From assembly GCF_000013645.1 (NCBI RefSeq), contig NC_007951.1, forward strand, positions 4,154,001-4,218,000: 64,000 nucleotides of DNA, given 5' to 3'. Origin of the DNA: Paraburkholderia xenovorans LB400. GTDB taxonomy: Bacteria; Pseudomonadota; Gammaproteobacteria; Burkholderiales; Burkholderiaceae. Below the pieces are notes generated by a model, which did not search any database, had not been told where the DNA came from, and saw nothing but the letters and a program-made list of their open reading frames with translations. Shown here piece after piece: positions 8,576-16,655 of the stretch. The position numbers were made by a program, and so were the translations under genes. Every line of letters starts with the position of its first letter. Position 1 is the first letter of the stretch.

Positions 8576-9307
8576 ATGGAGTTACGCGTGTCTTCAAGAC
8601 GCATTTTCCGCCCGTTGCTTGCCCTTCTGCTGATCGGCTCCGCGGGTGTCTATAGCGCTGCGAAAGCGCAGACTCAACCGAAGGCCCCCGACACGATGGA
8701 AGCGCGCGTGCAAGGCTGCACGGCCTGCCACGGCACTCACGGCCAAGGTACCGACAACGACTACTTCCCGCGCCTCGCGGGCAAGCCGGCCGACTATCTG
8801 TACAACCAGTTGCAGAACTTCCGCGAAGGGCGCCGCAAGTACCCGCCCATGAACTACCTCGTCACGTATCTCTCGGACGACTACCTTCATCAGATCGCCA
8901 CGTACTTCTCGCAGCAGCGTCCGCCGTATCCGCCGCCGGCCAAACCAACGGTGTCGGCAAGCACGCTCGCGCGCGGCCAGCAGATCGTGCTGAACGGCGA
9001 CGCCTCGAAGCAGATTCCGGCTTGCGCGGCTTGCCACGGCAAGGGTTTGACCGGCATGGAACCCGCTATCCCGGGTCTGGTCGGTCTGCACTCCGACTAC
9101 ATCAGCGCGCAGCTCGGCGCATGGCGCTCGGGCTCGCGTCACGCCATTGCGCCTGATTGCATGCACACCATCGCCACGCGTCTGACCGACGAAGACGTGA
9201 ACGCCGTTGCCGCATGGCTTTCCACGCAACAGGCTCCACAAAACCCCGTGCCGGCTCCGGCCCGCTCGATGAAGACTCCGCTTGCCTGCGGCAGCGAACC
9301 GCAATAA
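8576..9307 (+). CDS. Diheme cytochrome c4-type protein
   Basis: A 243-residue exported protein. It has a signal peptide (hydrophobic LLALLLIGSAGV, cleavage near AKA-QT) and two CXXCH heme c sites, CTACH and CAACH, each at the start of a c4-like domain. Met residues after each site could be axial ligands. It should act as a periplasmic electron carrier. The start at 8576 places the signal peptide correctly. It is followed 21 bp later by a triheme cytochrome c, with a GGGAGAG ribosome-binding site between them, so the two form an operon. Confidence 0.85.
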   Translation: MELRVSSRRIFRPLLALLLIGSAGVYSAAKAQTQPKAPDTMEARVQGCTACHGTHGQGTDNDYFPRLAGKPADYLYNQLQNFREGRRKYPPMNYLVTYLSDDYLHQIATYFSQQRPPYPPPAKPTVSASTLARGQQIVLNGDASKQIPACAACHGKGLTGMEPAIPGLVGLHSDYISAQLGAWRSGSRHAIAPDCMHTIATRLTDEDVNAVAAWLSTQQAPQNPVPAPARSMKTPLACGSEPQ

Positions 9308-9328
9308 GGCAACGGGAGAGACACTCAA

Positions 9329-10627
9329 ATGAAACGCAAGTCTTTGTTCGCCCTCTCGGCAGTCGTCGTCGTTGCGGCTGCCGCACTCGTTCCCGTCCTG
9401 TGGTCGGGCGGCGACAACCTGCATAACGGCACGGCCGTGGCGGCAACGCCCGCCGACCAGGCCGCGCTGATCAAGAAGGGCGAGTACCTCGCCCGCGCCG
9501 GCGACTGTATCGCCTGTCACACGGTGCGCGGCGGCAAGCAGTTCGCCGGCGGCCTGCCTATGGCCACGCCGTTCGGCACCATGTTCACGCCGAACATCAC
9601 GCCTGACGACCAGTACGGTATCGGCAAGTGGACGCAGGACGACTTCTACCGCGCCATGCACACCGGCCGTTCGAAAGACGGCAGCCTGCTGTATCCGGGC
9701 TTCCCGTTCACCAGCTACACGAAGGTCACGCGCGCCGACTCGGACGCGATCTACGCGTATCTGCGTTCGGTCACGCCGGTCAACGTGCCGAGCCGTCCGC
9801 ACGAACTGAAATTCCCGTTCAACCAGCGCAACATGCTGATCGGCTGGCGCACGCTGTTCTTCCGTGAAGGCGAGTACAAGCCGGATCCGACCAAGTCGGT
9901 CGAATGGAACCGTGGCGCTTACCTGATCGAAGGCCTCGGCCACTGCGGCATGTGCCACACGTCGATCAACGCAATGGGCGGCCCGGTCAGCTCGGCGGCA
10001 TTCGCCGGCGGCCTGATCCCGCTGCAGAACTGGTATGCGCCGTCGCTCACGTCGAACAAGGAAGCCGGCCTCGGTGACTGGGAAACCAAAGACATCGCCG
10101 ATCTGCTGAAGACCGGTGTGTCGAACCGCGGCGCCGTGTTCGGTCCGATGGCTGAAGTGGTTCACAACAGCCTGCAATACATGTCGGACGAAGACATCAA
10201 TGCGATGGCCACGTACCTGAAGACGATTCCGCAGAAGAGCGAAGCACCGGAACCGCTGCAGCTCGAAACGTCGGAAAAGTTCGGCGGCGAACTGTTGAAG
10301 CAAGGTCAGAAGATCTACGCTGACAACTGCGCGAAGTGCCACGCGGAAAATGGCCTCGGCATGCCGCCGGCCTTCCCGCCGCTCGCGAACAACCAGTCGA
10401 TCCAGATGCCGTCGGCGGTCAATCCGATCCGTATGGTGCTGAACGGTGGTTACCCGCCGAGCACGGATGCCAACCCGCATCCGTACGGCATGCCGCCGTT
10501 CGCGCAAGCGCTGTCGAATCAGGAAGTCGCAGCGGTTGTGACGTACATCCGTATGTCGTGGGGCAACCACGGTACGGCCGTGTCGCCGCAGCAAGTGTCC
10601 GATCTGCGTTCGGCGCCGCTCGACTAA
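9329..10627 (+). CDS. Triheme cytochrome c (alcohol/gluconate dehydrogenase cytochrome subunit type)
   Basis: A 432-residue protein with an N-terminal signal or anchor segment (ALSAVVVVAAAALVPVLW) and three CXXCH sites, CIACH, CGMCH and CAKCH. The order and length match the membrane-bound cytochrome subunits of FAD- or PQQ-dependent periplasmic dehydrogenases, which pass electrons to ubiquinone or an oxidase. No dehydrogenase gene is adjacent, so the electron donor is unknown. It is co-transcribed with the diheme cytochrome upstream and closed by a terminator. Confidence 0.85.
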   Translation: MKRKSLFALSAVVVVAAAALVPVLWSGGDNLHNGTAVAATPADQAALIKKGEYLARAGDCIACHTVRGGKQFAGGLPMATPFGTMFTPNITPDDQYGIGKWTQDDFYRAMHTGRSKDGSLLYPGFPFTSYTKVTRADSDAIYAYLRSVTPVNVPSRPHELKFPFNQRNMLIGWRTLFFREGEYKPDPTKSVEWNRGAYLIEGLGHCGMCHTSINAMGGPVSSAAFAGGLIPLQNWYAPSLTSNKEAGLGDWETKDIADLLKTGVSNRGAVFGPMAEVVHNSLQYMSDEDINAMATYLKTIPQKSEAPEPLQLETSEKFGGELLKQGQKIYADNCAKCHAENGLGMPPAFPPLANNQSIQMPSAVNPIRMVLNGGYPPSTDANPHPYGMPPFAQALSNQEVAAVVTYIRMSWGNHGTAVSPQQVSDLRSAPLD

Positions 10628-10646
10628 GCAGCGTTCGTTGCACCCG

Positions 10647-10688
10647 GGGCGCGGCCTGCGGAATTCGCGGCCGCGCCCTTCGTTTTTT
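10647..10688 (+). terminator. Rho-independent terminator after the cytochrome operon
   Basis: A 10-bp perfect stem GGGCGCGGCC / GGCCGCGCCC with a 12-base loop is followed by TTCG and a run of six T residues. It lies 19 bp after the cytochrome stop codon. Confidence 0.8.
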
Positions 10689-10748
10689 CAGGACCGGTAT
10701 CATGCTGAAGATATATGTCCTTATGAAACCGCGCAGGAGGAAAGAGTC

Positions 10749-11369
10749 GTGCATGTCGGTGAGCGTTTCAACAGCATTACCCACCTCGTCGGCGCCGTGC
10801 TGTCGGTGGCGGGTCTTGCAACGCTCGTCACGATGGGCGCACTCGACGGCGACGCGTACAAGGTGGTCAGCTTCAGCGTGTACGGCGCGATGCTGTTCGT
10901 GCTGTATGCTATCTCCACGCTTTACCACAGCGTGCGCAGTCCGCGCGTGAAAGCGGTTCTGCAGAAATGCGACCATTCGGCGATCTACCTGCTCATCGCC
11001 GGCAGCTACACTCCGTTCACGCTCGTCACATTGCGCGGACCGTGGGGCTGGTCGCTTTTCGGCGTAAGCTGGGGGCTCGCCGCTCTCGGCATCGTGCAGG
11101 AATTGACGCTGGGGCGACGCACCCGCAGCGTTTCGATGGTGCTGTATGTGTTGATGGGATGGCTCGCGCTCGTTGCCGTCCGCCCGCTGGTGCAAGCCTT
11201 ACCGGCAGCGGGTACCGCCTGGCTCGTGGCCGGCGGAGTCATCTACAGCGCCGGCATCTACTTCTTCATCAACGACGAGCGCATCCGGCACGGACATGGT
11301 ATCTGGCACCTGTTCGTACTGGCGGGCAGTCTGTGTCAATTCGTCAGTGTTGCGCGCTACGTCGCGTGA
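10749..11369 (+). CDS. Hemolysin III family membrane protein
   Basis: A 206-residue protein with seven predicted transmembrane segments and the family signatures: FNSITHLVGAVLS near the N-terminus, STLYHSV in the middle, CDHSAIYLLIAGSYTPF, and the C-terminal HGIWHLFVLAGS. The conserved Ser/His/Asp residues suggest the metal-dependent hydrolase fold of the PAQR superfamily. The start was placed at the GTG at 10749 because CAGGAGG lies just upstream and an earlier ATG at 10638 falls before the upstream terminator. The name is historical; true hemolytic activity is not implied. Confidence 0.85.
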   Translation: MHVGERFNSITHLVGAVLSVAGLATLVTMGALDGDAYKVVSFSVYGAMLFVLYAISTLYHSVRSPRVKAVLQKCDHSAIYLLIAGSYTPFTLVTLRGPWGWSLFGVSWGLAALGIVQELTLGRRTRSVSMVLYVLMGWLALVAVRPLVQALPAAGTAWLVAGGVIYSAGIYFFINDERIRHGHGIWHLFVLAGSLCQFVSVARYVA

Positions 11370-11434
11370 CATCCCACGGCGACGAAATGCAACTAAAGGC
11401 CAGTCAACGTGTCTGCATAGCGCGTTGAAGCATT

Positions 11435-11457
11435 CGGCACGCGTTTCCCGCGTGCCG
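11435..11457. other. Hairpin 1 in the rhlE leader
   Basis: A perfect 9-bp inverted repeat CGGCACGCG / CGCGTGCCG with a 5-base loop, not followed by a T run. It lies 126 bp before the rhlE start. Confidence 0.55.
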
Positions 11458-11493
11458 CCGATTTCTCTGCGACCGGAAGTGGGCTTGGGCCTC

Positions 11494-11516
11494 GAACACG
11501 CCATGCGGGCGTGTTC
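11494..11516. other. Hairpin 2 in the rhlE leader
   Basis: A perfect 9-bp inverted repeat GAACACGCC / GGCGTGTTC with a 5-base loop, 67 bp before the rhlE start, again without a T run. Together with hairpin 1 it could give the rhlE mRNA a structured 5' leader. Confidence 0.55.
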
Positions 11517-11582
11517 ATGCCGCATTCATGCCTGCCTGGGCCCATTTGTGCCGTTCGCAAAACTGCATTGCAAAGAGCTTTT

Positions 11583-13148
11583 ATGTCTTTTGATTCTCTC
11601 GGCTTGTCCGAACCGTTGGTCCGCGCTGTACACGAACTTGGCTACACCACGCCGACTCCGATCCAGACGCAAGCGATTCCCGCTGTGCTCAACGGCGGCG
11701 ACCTGCTGGCCGGTGCGCAAACCGGCACCGGCAAGACCGCCGGCTTCACGCTGCCGATCCTGCAACGTCTGAACTCCTCGCCCGCCGTTGCGAACGGTTC
11801 GGGCAAGCGCGCCGTGCGCGCGCTGATCCTCACGCCCACGCGTGAACTGGCCGCGCAGGTGGAAGAAAGCGTGCGCGCCTACGGCAAGTATCTGAAGCTG
11901 AAGTCGACCGTGATGTTCGGCGGCGTCGGCATCAATCCGCAGATCGGCGCGTTGCGCAGCGGCGTGGATATCGTCGTCGCCACGCCGGGCCGTTTGCTCG
12001 ATCACATGCAGCAGAAAACCATCGACCTGTCGCATCTCGAGATTCTCGTGCTCGACGAGGCCGACCGTATGCTCGACATGGGCTTCATCCACGACATCAA
12101 ACGCGTGCTCGCCAAGCTGCCGCCGAAGCGGCAGAACCTGCTGTTCTCGGCCACTTTCTCCGACGAGATCAAGACGCTCGCCGACAATCTGCTCGACTCG
12201 CCGGCGCTGATCGAAGTCGCACGCCGCAACACGACGGCGGAAACGGTCGCGCAGAAGATTCACCCGGTGGACCGTGACAAGAAGCGCGAGTTGCTCACGC
12301 ATCTGATCAAACAGCACAACTGGTTCCAGGTGCTGGTGTTCACGCGCACCAAGCACGGCGCCAACCGCCTTGCCGAACAGTTGACCAAAGACGGCATCAG
12401 CGCCCTGGCGATTCACGGCAACAAGAGCCAGTCGGCCCGTACCCGCGCGCTCGCCGAGTTCAAGGACGGCACGCTGCAGGTGCTGGTCGCGACCGACATC
12501 GCCGCGCGCGGCATCGACATCGATCAACTGCCGCACGTGGTCAACTACGATTTGCCGAACGTGCCGGAAGACTACGTGCACCGCATCGGCCGCACGGGCC
12601 GCGCAGGCGCTACCGGCGAAGCGGTCTCGCTGGTGTGCGTCGACGAACTGCAACTGCTGAAGGACATCGAGAAGCTGATCAAGCGTCCGGTGCCGCAGGA
12701 AGTGGTTGCCGGTTTCGAACCGGACCCGACCGCGAAGCCGGAGCCGATCCTGCGCCGCGGCCAGGGTGGTGGCGGCGGCGGTGGTGGCCGCTCGCCGCGT
12801 CAGGGTCAAGGCGCACCGAAGCGTGACGATGCAAGGCGCGATGGCGCCGGTTCCGCGAAACCGGCGCAACGTTCGGGTCAACGTCCGGCCAACGGTCAAC
12901 AGCAGCCGAAGCCGCAGGGTGCGAAGCCGGCCGGCAACGGCGGTCAGCCGCGTCGTGACGGCCAGCGCCACGACGACCGGCCGCGCGCCGTCGCGCATGA
13001 AGGCAGCGCCGCGCAGCATGCGCCGCGCAAGCCGCAGGCCGCGAAGCCGCAAGGCGGCAATCCGGGTGCGTTGCTGGGTGGCACGAAGCCGCGCAACGAC
13101 GCGCCGCGCGGTGGCCAGCCCACGCGCAGTGGTCAGCGCGGGCGCTGA
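11583..13148 (+). CDS. rhlE: DEAD-box ATP-dependent RNA helicase RhlE
   Basis: A 521-residue helicase. The Q motif (FDSLGLSEPLVRAVHELGY) is followed by AQTGTGKT, PTRELAAQ, DEADRMLDMGF, SATF, ARGIDIDQLPHVVNYD and HRIGRTGRAG, in normal order. Residues from about 400 are a long basic, low-complexity tail rich in Gly, Arg, Pro, Gln and Lys, probably an RNA-binding region. The protein should unwind RNA in ribosome assembly and mRNA turnover. The start at 11583 (MSFDSLG) follows AAAGAG. Six 13-bp tandem repeats begin at the stop codon. Confidence 0.93.
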   Translation: MSFDSLGLSEPLVRAVHELGYTTPTPIQTQAIPAVLNGGDLLAGAQTGTGKTAGFTLPILQRLNSSPAVANGSGKRAVRALILTPTRELAAQVEESVRAYGKYLKLKSTVMFGGVGINPQIGALRSGVDIVVATPGRLLDHMQQKTIDLSHLEILVLDEADRMLDMGFIHDIKRVLAKLPPKRQNLLFSATFSDEIKTLADNLLDSPALIEVARRNTTAETVAQKIHPVDRDKKRELLTHLIKQHNWFQVLVFTRTKHGANRLAEQLTKDGISALAIHGNKSQSARTRALAEFKDGTLQVLVATDIAARGIDIDQLPHVVNYDLPNVPEDYVHRIGRTGRAGATGEAVSLVCVDELQLLKDIEKLIKRPVPQEVVAGFEPDPTAKPEPILRRGQGGGGGGGGRSPRQGQGAPKRDDARRDGAGSAKPAQRSGQRPANGQQQPKPQGAKPAGNGGQPRRDGQRHDDRPRAVAHEGSAAQHAPRKPQAAKPQGGNPGALLGGTKPRNDAPRGGQPTRSGQRGR

Positions 13149-13219
13149 GGTTTTGCGCTGAGGTTTTGCGTTGAGCCTTTGCGTTGAGGTTCCGCTTCGA
13201 ACCTCTGCGCTGAGGTCCC
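13142..13219. repeat. Six 13-bp tandem repeats over the rhlE stop codon
   Basis: The unit GCGCTGAGGTTTT is repeated exactly twice (13142-13154, 13155-13167), then degenerates through GCGTTGAGCCTTT, GCGTTGAGGTTCC, GCTTCGAACCTCT and GCGCTGAGGTCCC. The rhlE stop codon TGA (13146-13148) is inside the first unit. Confidence 0.85.
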
Positions 13220-13261
13220 GAGCGGCCTCCTCGCCGGCCGCTGTCCTCACGTGAAGAAAGA

Positions 13262-13786
13262 CTACCGGCCGGCCGCAGCCGCGGCCTGCTTCAGGTGCTC
13301 GATCTGCCGTTCCCATCGATCGAGCACCGCCTTTCCCTCCCCGCCCAGTTCGAACGTAATGCCGCTAGTCAGGCGCGCATAACGGACGCTTTGCGCCTCC
13401 GCGGTGTCGATCGAACCGTGCAGATAGACGAGCCCGCTGGCGTCGCCGGCAACGCTCGCGAGCGGCGTCATCAGCAGTTGCACCTGATAGAAAGCTTCGT
13501 CGCAGACAAAGGTAAGCGCCGCCCGTCCGCTTTGCGCAATGGCGCGCGTCGCCCTCGCTTGCGGCCACAACGCGATGCATAGCGTGCGCGAATCCGGCGC
13601 ATACAACTCACCGACGCCGAGCAGCGAAGTGCGCACATGGCCATTCGCATCGACGCTCAGCAACGACGCGGTAAAACCCGTCTTGCTCGCAAGCGACGAA
13701 CCGTCGAACAAAGCACGCACGGCATCGGGCCATTCATCGAACACGTGGTGTTCGAGCGGACGTTCGGGGGCGGGAGTAGCGCTCAT
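13262..13786 (-). CDS. Hypothetical pyridoxamine-oxidase-like (FMN split-barrel) protein
   Basis: A 174-residue protein. Its strand pattern (KTGFTASLLSVDANGHVRTSLL, then TLCIALWPQARATRAI, then GRAALTFV) fits the FMN-binding split-barrel fold of pyridoxamine 5'-phosphate oxidase-like proteins. I cannot name a specific function, and true vitamin B6 synthesis is not implied. The start at 13786 is preferred to 13813 but neither is certain. It is convergent with rhlE and follows the ferritin-like gene on the same strand. Confidence 0.6.
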   Translation of the reverse strand: MSATPAPERPLEHHVFDEWPDAVRALFDGSSLASKTGFTASLLSVDANGHVRTSLLGVGELYAPDSRTLCIALWPQARATRAIAQSGRAALTFVCDEAFYQVQLLMTPLASVAGDASGLVYLHGSIDTAEAQSVRYARLTSGITFELGGEGKAVLDRWERQIEHLKQAAAAAGR

Positions 13787-13860
13787 CGTCTCGATCTGGT
13801 TAGAGGTGGACAAGTCTGGTCACAAGTCCGGGTGAACAAGTCCGCATCACGCATCGGGAA

Positions 13861-13890
13861 GCAAATGGCCCGCATGAGCGGGCCATTTGC
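13861..13890 (-). terminator. Terminator-like hairpin after the ferritin-like gene
   Basis: A perfect 13-bp stem GCAAATGGCCCGC / GCGGGCCATTTGC with a 4-base loop, 35 bp downstream of the ferritin-like stop codon on the minus strand. Only a short T-rich stretch follows, so it may be a terminator or an mRNA 3'-end stabiliser. Confidence 0.6.
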
Positions 13891-13925
13891 AACGCCGGAC
13901 ATCGGCGCCGGACATCGACCGTGAA

Positions 13926-14753
13926 TCAGCGGAAGAACACGTGCTGCGTAATCTTGGCGAGCGGGTAATGCACGCCCGGCTGGATCCTCGCTGGCAGATC
14001 GAGCGGCTTGAGCAGCATCTTCACGCACATGTCGGCCGACAGATTGCGCCGCACCAGCGCATTGATACGTGCCGCGCGTTCGCGGTTATAGGCCGAGTCG
14101 TGCACGCGCTCCGGATAACGAACCGCGAAGACGTGCCGCAACGCGATCTCGGAGTCTTCGTTCTTGATCTCCATGACGCGGCGCATCAGCGCGCCCAGCA
14201 CGGCAAGCCGGCCGTTGCCTTCGATCTTGTTGTACTTCTTGAAATACTTGAAAAAGTGCTTGTAGTGACGGACTTCGTCGGTGCGGATGTTGTCGGTGAT
14301 CTGCTTGAGCACCGGCTCGTCCGAGCATTCGCCGATAGCGCGATACAGCGTTGCCGTACCGGTTTCCACCACGCAGCGCGCGACCATCTCGAGCGCGCGG
14401 GTCTTTTCGAAATCCTCCACTGAACAGGTCAGCGAGTACTCTTCCATGAAATTGCGAAACGCCGTGTCCCAGTCGAACTCGGGCCACACGTAAGCGATAT
14501 ACGTCTTGAGCGCGCGGCCGTGCTGCAGTTCTTCCGGCTCCCACTCCTGGTTGAGCCAGGCCGAGACTTCGGGATCGCCGTTGAAAAACGTGCTCAGGTT
14601 GGCGGTGTACAGATCGGAGCCGCTTTCGATAAACGAAGACGCGCACAGCAGCAGCAGCAAGTCTTCGTTCGCGACGGCCTTTTGCCGATCAATGCGGGTG
14701 AGGTCGATATCCTCGATCCGCCAGGGCATGACATGGTTCAGCTCAGTGTGCAT
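13926..14753 (-). CDS. Ferritin-like di-iron protein of unknown function
   Basis: A 275-residue protein. Two carboxylate-His pairs are seen, EPEELQHGRAL (about residues 73-83) and TDEVRHYKHFF (about 161-171), with additional Glu residues on the preceding helices (SFIESGSD and ALEMVARCVVE). This EExxH/DExxH layout on a four-helix bundle is that of ferritin-like di-iron enzymes such as acyl-ACP desaturases and rubrerythrin-like oxidases. The protein has no signal peptide or membrane segment, so it is cytoplasmic. The exact substrate cannot be told; a desaturase-like or oxidase role is possible. Confidence 0.65.
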   Translation of the reverse strand: MHTELNHVMPWRIEDIDLTRIDRQKAVANEDLLLLLCASSFIESGSDLYTANLSTFFNGDPEVSAWLNQEWEPEELQHGRALKTYIAYVWPEFDWDTAFRNFMEEYSLTCSVEDFEKTRALEMVARCVVETGTATLYRAIGECSDEPVLKQITDNIRTDEVRHYKHFFKYFKKYNKIEGNGRLAVLGALMRRVMEIKNEDSEIALRHVFAVRYPERVHDSAYNRERAARINALVRRNLSADMCVKMLLKPLDLPARIQPGVHYPLAKITQHVFFR

Positions 14754-14994
14754 CGTGTCTTGCTCCGAAAGCTGTATCGACTCGTGGAGCGTGCTCGAAA
14801 CAGCCCGCTCTCGCCCGAACGGTCTGCCGTGTCAGATACAGCGCCTTGAATTAGAGTTAACCCCTTGTATCTTGCATCTTAGCCGGTGTTTCACAACTCT
14901 GCAGATAACCCAGCACAGACCATGCCGGTCCGCCGCAGTTCCAGTTCATCGATAGTCGAAACATTCGGTCGGACAAAATAGCGGCGTCAAGGCA

Positions 14995-15021
14995 CAAAAA
15001 AGCCAGCTCGAAGAGCCGGCT
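14995..15021 (-). terminator. Rho-independent terminator after the MHS transporter
   Basis: On the minus strand, AGCCGGCTC / GAGCTGGCT form a 9-bp stem with a TTC loop, followed by a run of six T residues. It lies about 78 bp past the transporter stop codon. Confidence 0.8.
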
Positions 15022-15059
15022 CAGGTCTGCGACGATGCCGTGCCGATCATGCCAGGCAG

Positions 15060-15091
15060 GGCGGCCGGCGCCTCGTTCGGCGCCGGCCGCC
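15060..15091 (-). other. Long GC hairpin in the 3' region of the MHS transporter
   Basis: A perfect 13-bp stem GGCGGCCGGCGCC / GGCGCCGGCCGCC with a 6-base loop. It starts 8 bp after the transporter stop codon, between the gene and its terminator, and has no T run, so 3'-end protection of the mRNA is more likely than termination. Confidence 0.6.
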
Positions 15092-15098
15092 TTGCCGG

Positions 15099-16463
15099 TC
15101 AGGCGGGCTGAACGCCCTGCATCAGACGCACGCGGCGCATGCGCCAGGCCACGACGACGAGCGAGAGGCCCGACAGTACCGCGGCAATCAGCACGTAGTA
15201 ACTTGGCGCAAGTTTGTCGCCGGTCAAATGAATGAACGTTTCGACAATCGTGGGCGCGAAGCCGCCGAAGATCGTCACGCCGATGCTGTAACCGATTGAA
15301 AGACCCGTGGAGCGCACCTGGGTCGGAAAGATCTCGGACATCAACGCGGGCATGGGCCCGGAATACGCCGCCTTGAAAATTCCCGCCGTGCCCTGCAACA
15401 GCAGCAGCCAGCCAATGGTCGGATGAGCCTGCAGCAGTGCGAACATCGGATAGATCAACCCGCCCATCAGGATCGACGTGGTCAGCATGATGCGAATCCG
15501 GCCGATGCGGTCGGACCATGCGCCCATGACAGGCGAAAGCAGGAACTGCAGGCCGCCGTTGAGCACCACCACGCCGAACGATGCCGCCGCCGGCATGTGC
15601 AACTGCTTGACCGCATACATGGGCATGTACAGTTGCAGCACATACACACCCACCGTGGATTGCGCGACGATACCGACCGCGAGCAGCAGGTTGACCCACT
15701 GGCTGGCGAACGAGGCGTCCTTCTCGCCGCTTGCCGCCGTGCGTGCGCCGCCAGCCTCACGCGCCTCGCGCAGCGCGAGGAATTCCGGTGTCTCGTCGAG
15801 ATGCGAACGGATGTAGTAGCCCACCGGGCCGACCAGCAAGCCGAACACGAACGGCATGCGCCAGCCCCAGTCATTCAGTTGCGCGGGCGGCAGCCAGGCG
15901 GTCAGCAGCGAGCCGAACGCGGCCGCCGTGATCGCGGCGAGACCCTGGCTCGCGAACTGCCAGCTCGCGTAGTAGCCGCGGCGCGACGCGCTGTGTTCGA
16001 CCATGAAGGCCGTCGCACTGCCGAACTCGCCGCCCACCGCGAAGCCTTGCACGAGCCGCGCGAGCAGAATCAGGATCGGCGCCGCCATGCCGATGGTTGC
16101 ATATGGCGGCATGACAGCCATCGTGAAGGTGCCGACCATCATCAGCGCGATAGCAAGCGTCAGTGCGGCCTTGCGGCCCTTGCGGTCGCCATAGATGCCC
16201 AGTACGACCGCGCCCAGCGGACGCATCAGGAACGAAATGCCGAAGGTGGCGATGGCGAGCAGCGTGGAGAGCCACTCGTCCTGCATCGGGAAAAACTCTT
16301 TGGCGATGATGGTCGCGAAGTATCCGTAGACCAGAAAGTCGAACCATTCGAGCGCATTGCCGACCGACGAAGAAAACACGATCCGCCGAACCATCGCTTT
16401 GGAAAGCGGCGCAGACGGCGAATGCGCGGAAGTGGTCGCCGACGGCGACGCGGGGGTCTGCAT
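15099..16463 (-). CDS. Metabolite:H+ symporter (MHS) family MFS transporter
   Basis: A 454-residue inner-membrane protein with 12 predicted transmembrane segments. The family marks are SSVGNALEWFDFLVYGYFA in helix 1, LRPLGAVVLGIYGDRKGRKAA in the 2-3 loop, and WSDRIGRIRIML in the 8-9 loop. This is the symporter group of ShiA, KgtP and ProP, which take up organic acids or osmolytes with protons. The start at 16463 follows GGCAGGAGATATC. It lies downstream of a gamma-glutamyltransferase-like gene on the same strand (192-bp gap), so its substrate could relate to glutamyl compounds; that link is inference. Confidence 0.85.
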   Translation of the reverse strand: MQTPASPSATTSAHSPSAPLSKAMVRRIVFSSSVGNALEWFDFLVYGYFATIIAKEFFPMQDEWLSTLLAIATFGISFLMRPLGAVVLGIYGDRKGRKAALTLAIALMMVGTFTMAVMPPYATIGMAAPILILLARLVQGFAVGGEFGSATAFMVEHSASRRGYYASWQFASQGLAAITAAAFGSLLTAWLPPAQLNDWGWRMPFVFGLLVGPVGYYIRSHLDETPEFLALREAREAGGARTAASGEKDASFASQWVNLLLAVGIVAQSTVGVYVLQLYMPMYAVKQLHMPAAASFGVVVLNGGLQFLLSPVMGAWSDRIGRIRIMLTTSILMGGLIYPMFALLQAHPTIGWLLLLQGTAGIFKAAYSGPMPALMSEIFPTQVRSTGLSIGYSIGVTIFGGFAPTIVETFIHLTGDKLAPSYYVLIAAVLSGLSLVVVAWRMRRVRLMQGVQPA

Positions 16464-16655
16464 GATATCTCCTGCCTGTCTGATGCCCGATGCCGGGTGT
16501 GCCAGAAGCGCCGCTGGCGTCCGGTGTAGCTGATTCGTGCGATGCCTTGCAGCGGCAGTCGATCAATCGCGCCGCGAGCGATGCACGAAGCCTCGCGTGC
16601 GTGCACAGCGAAGCGCCGCCTCACCGGGCGGCCGCTTCGCCAATGGATGCCTTTT

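Noticed and set aside
8594..10594. A 666-codon minus-strand frame opposite the two cytochrome c genes
   Set aside because: The opposite strand has clear heme motifs, a signal peptide and ribosome-binding sites; the antisense product has no recognisable domain.
10638..10748. An upstream ATG for the hemolysin III gene
   Set aside because: It begins before the terminator of the cytochrome operon and the extra residues are unlike the family; the GTG at 10749 has a proper ribosome-binding site.
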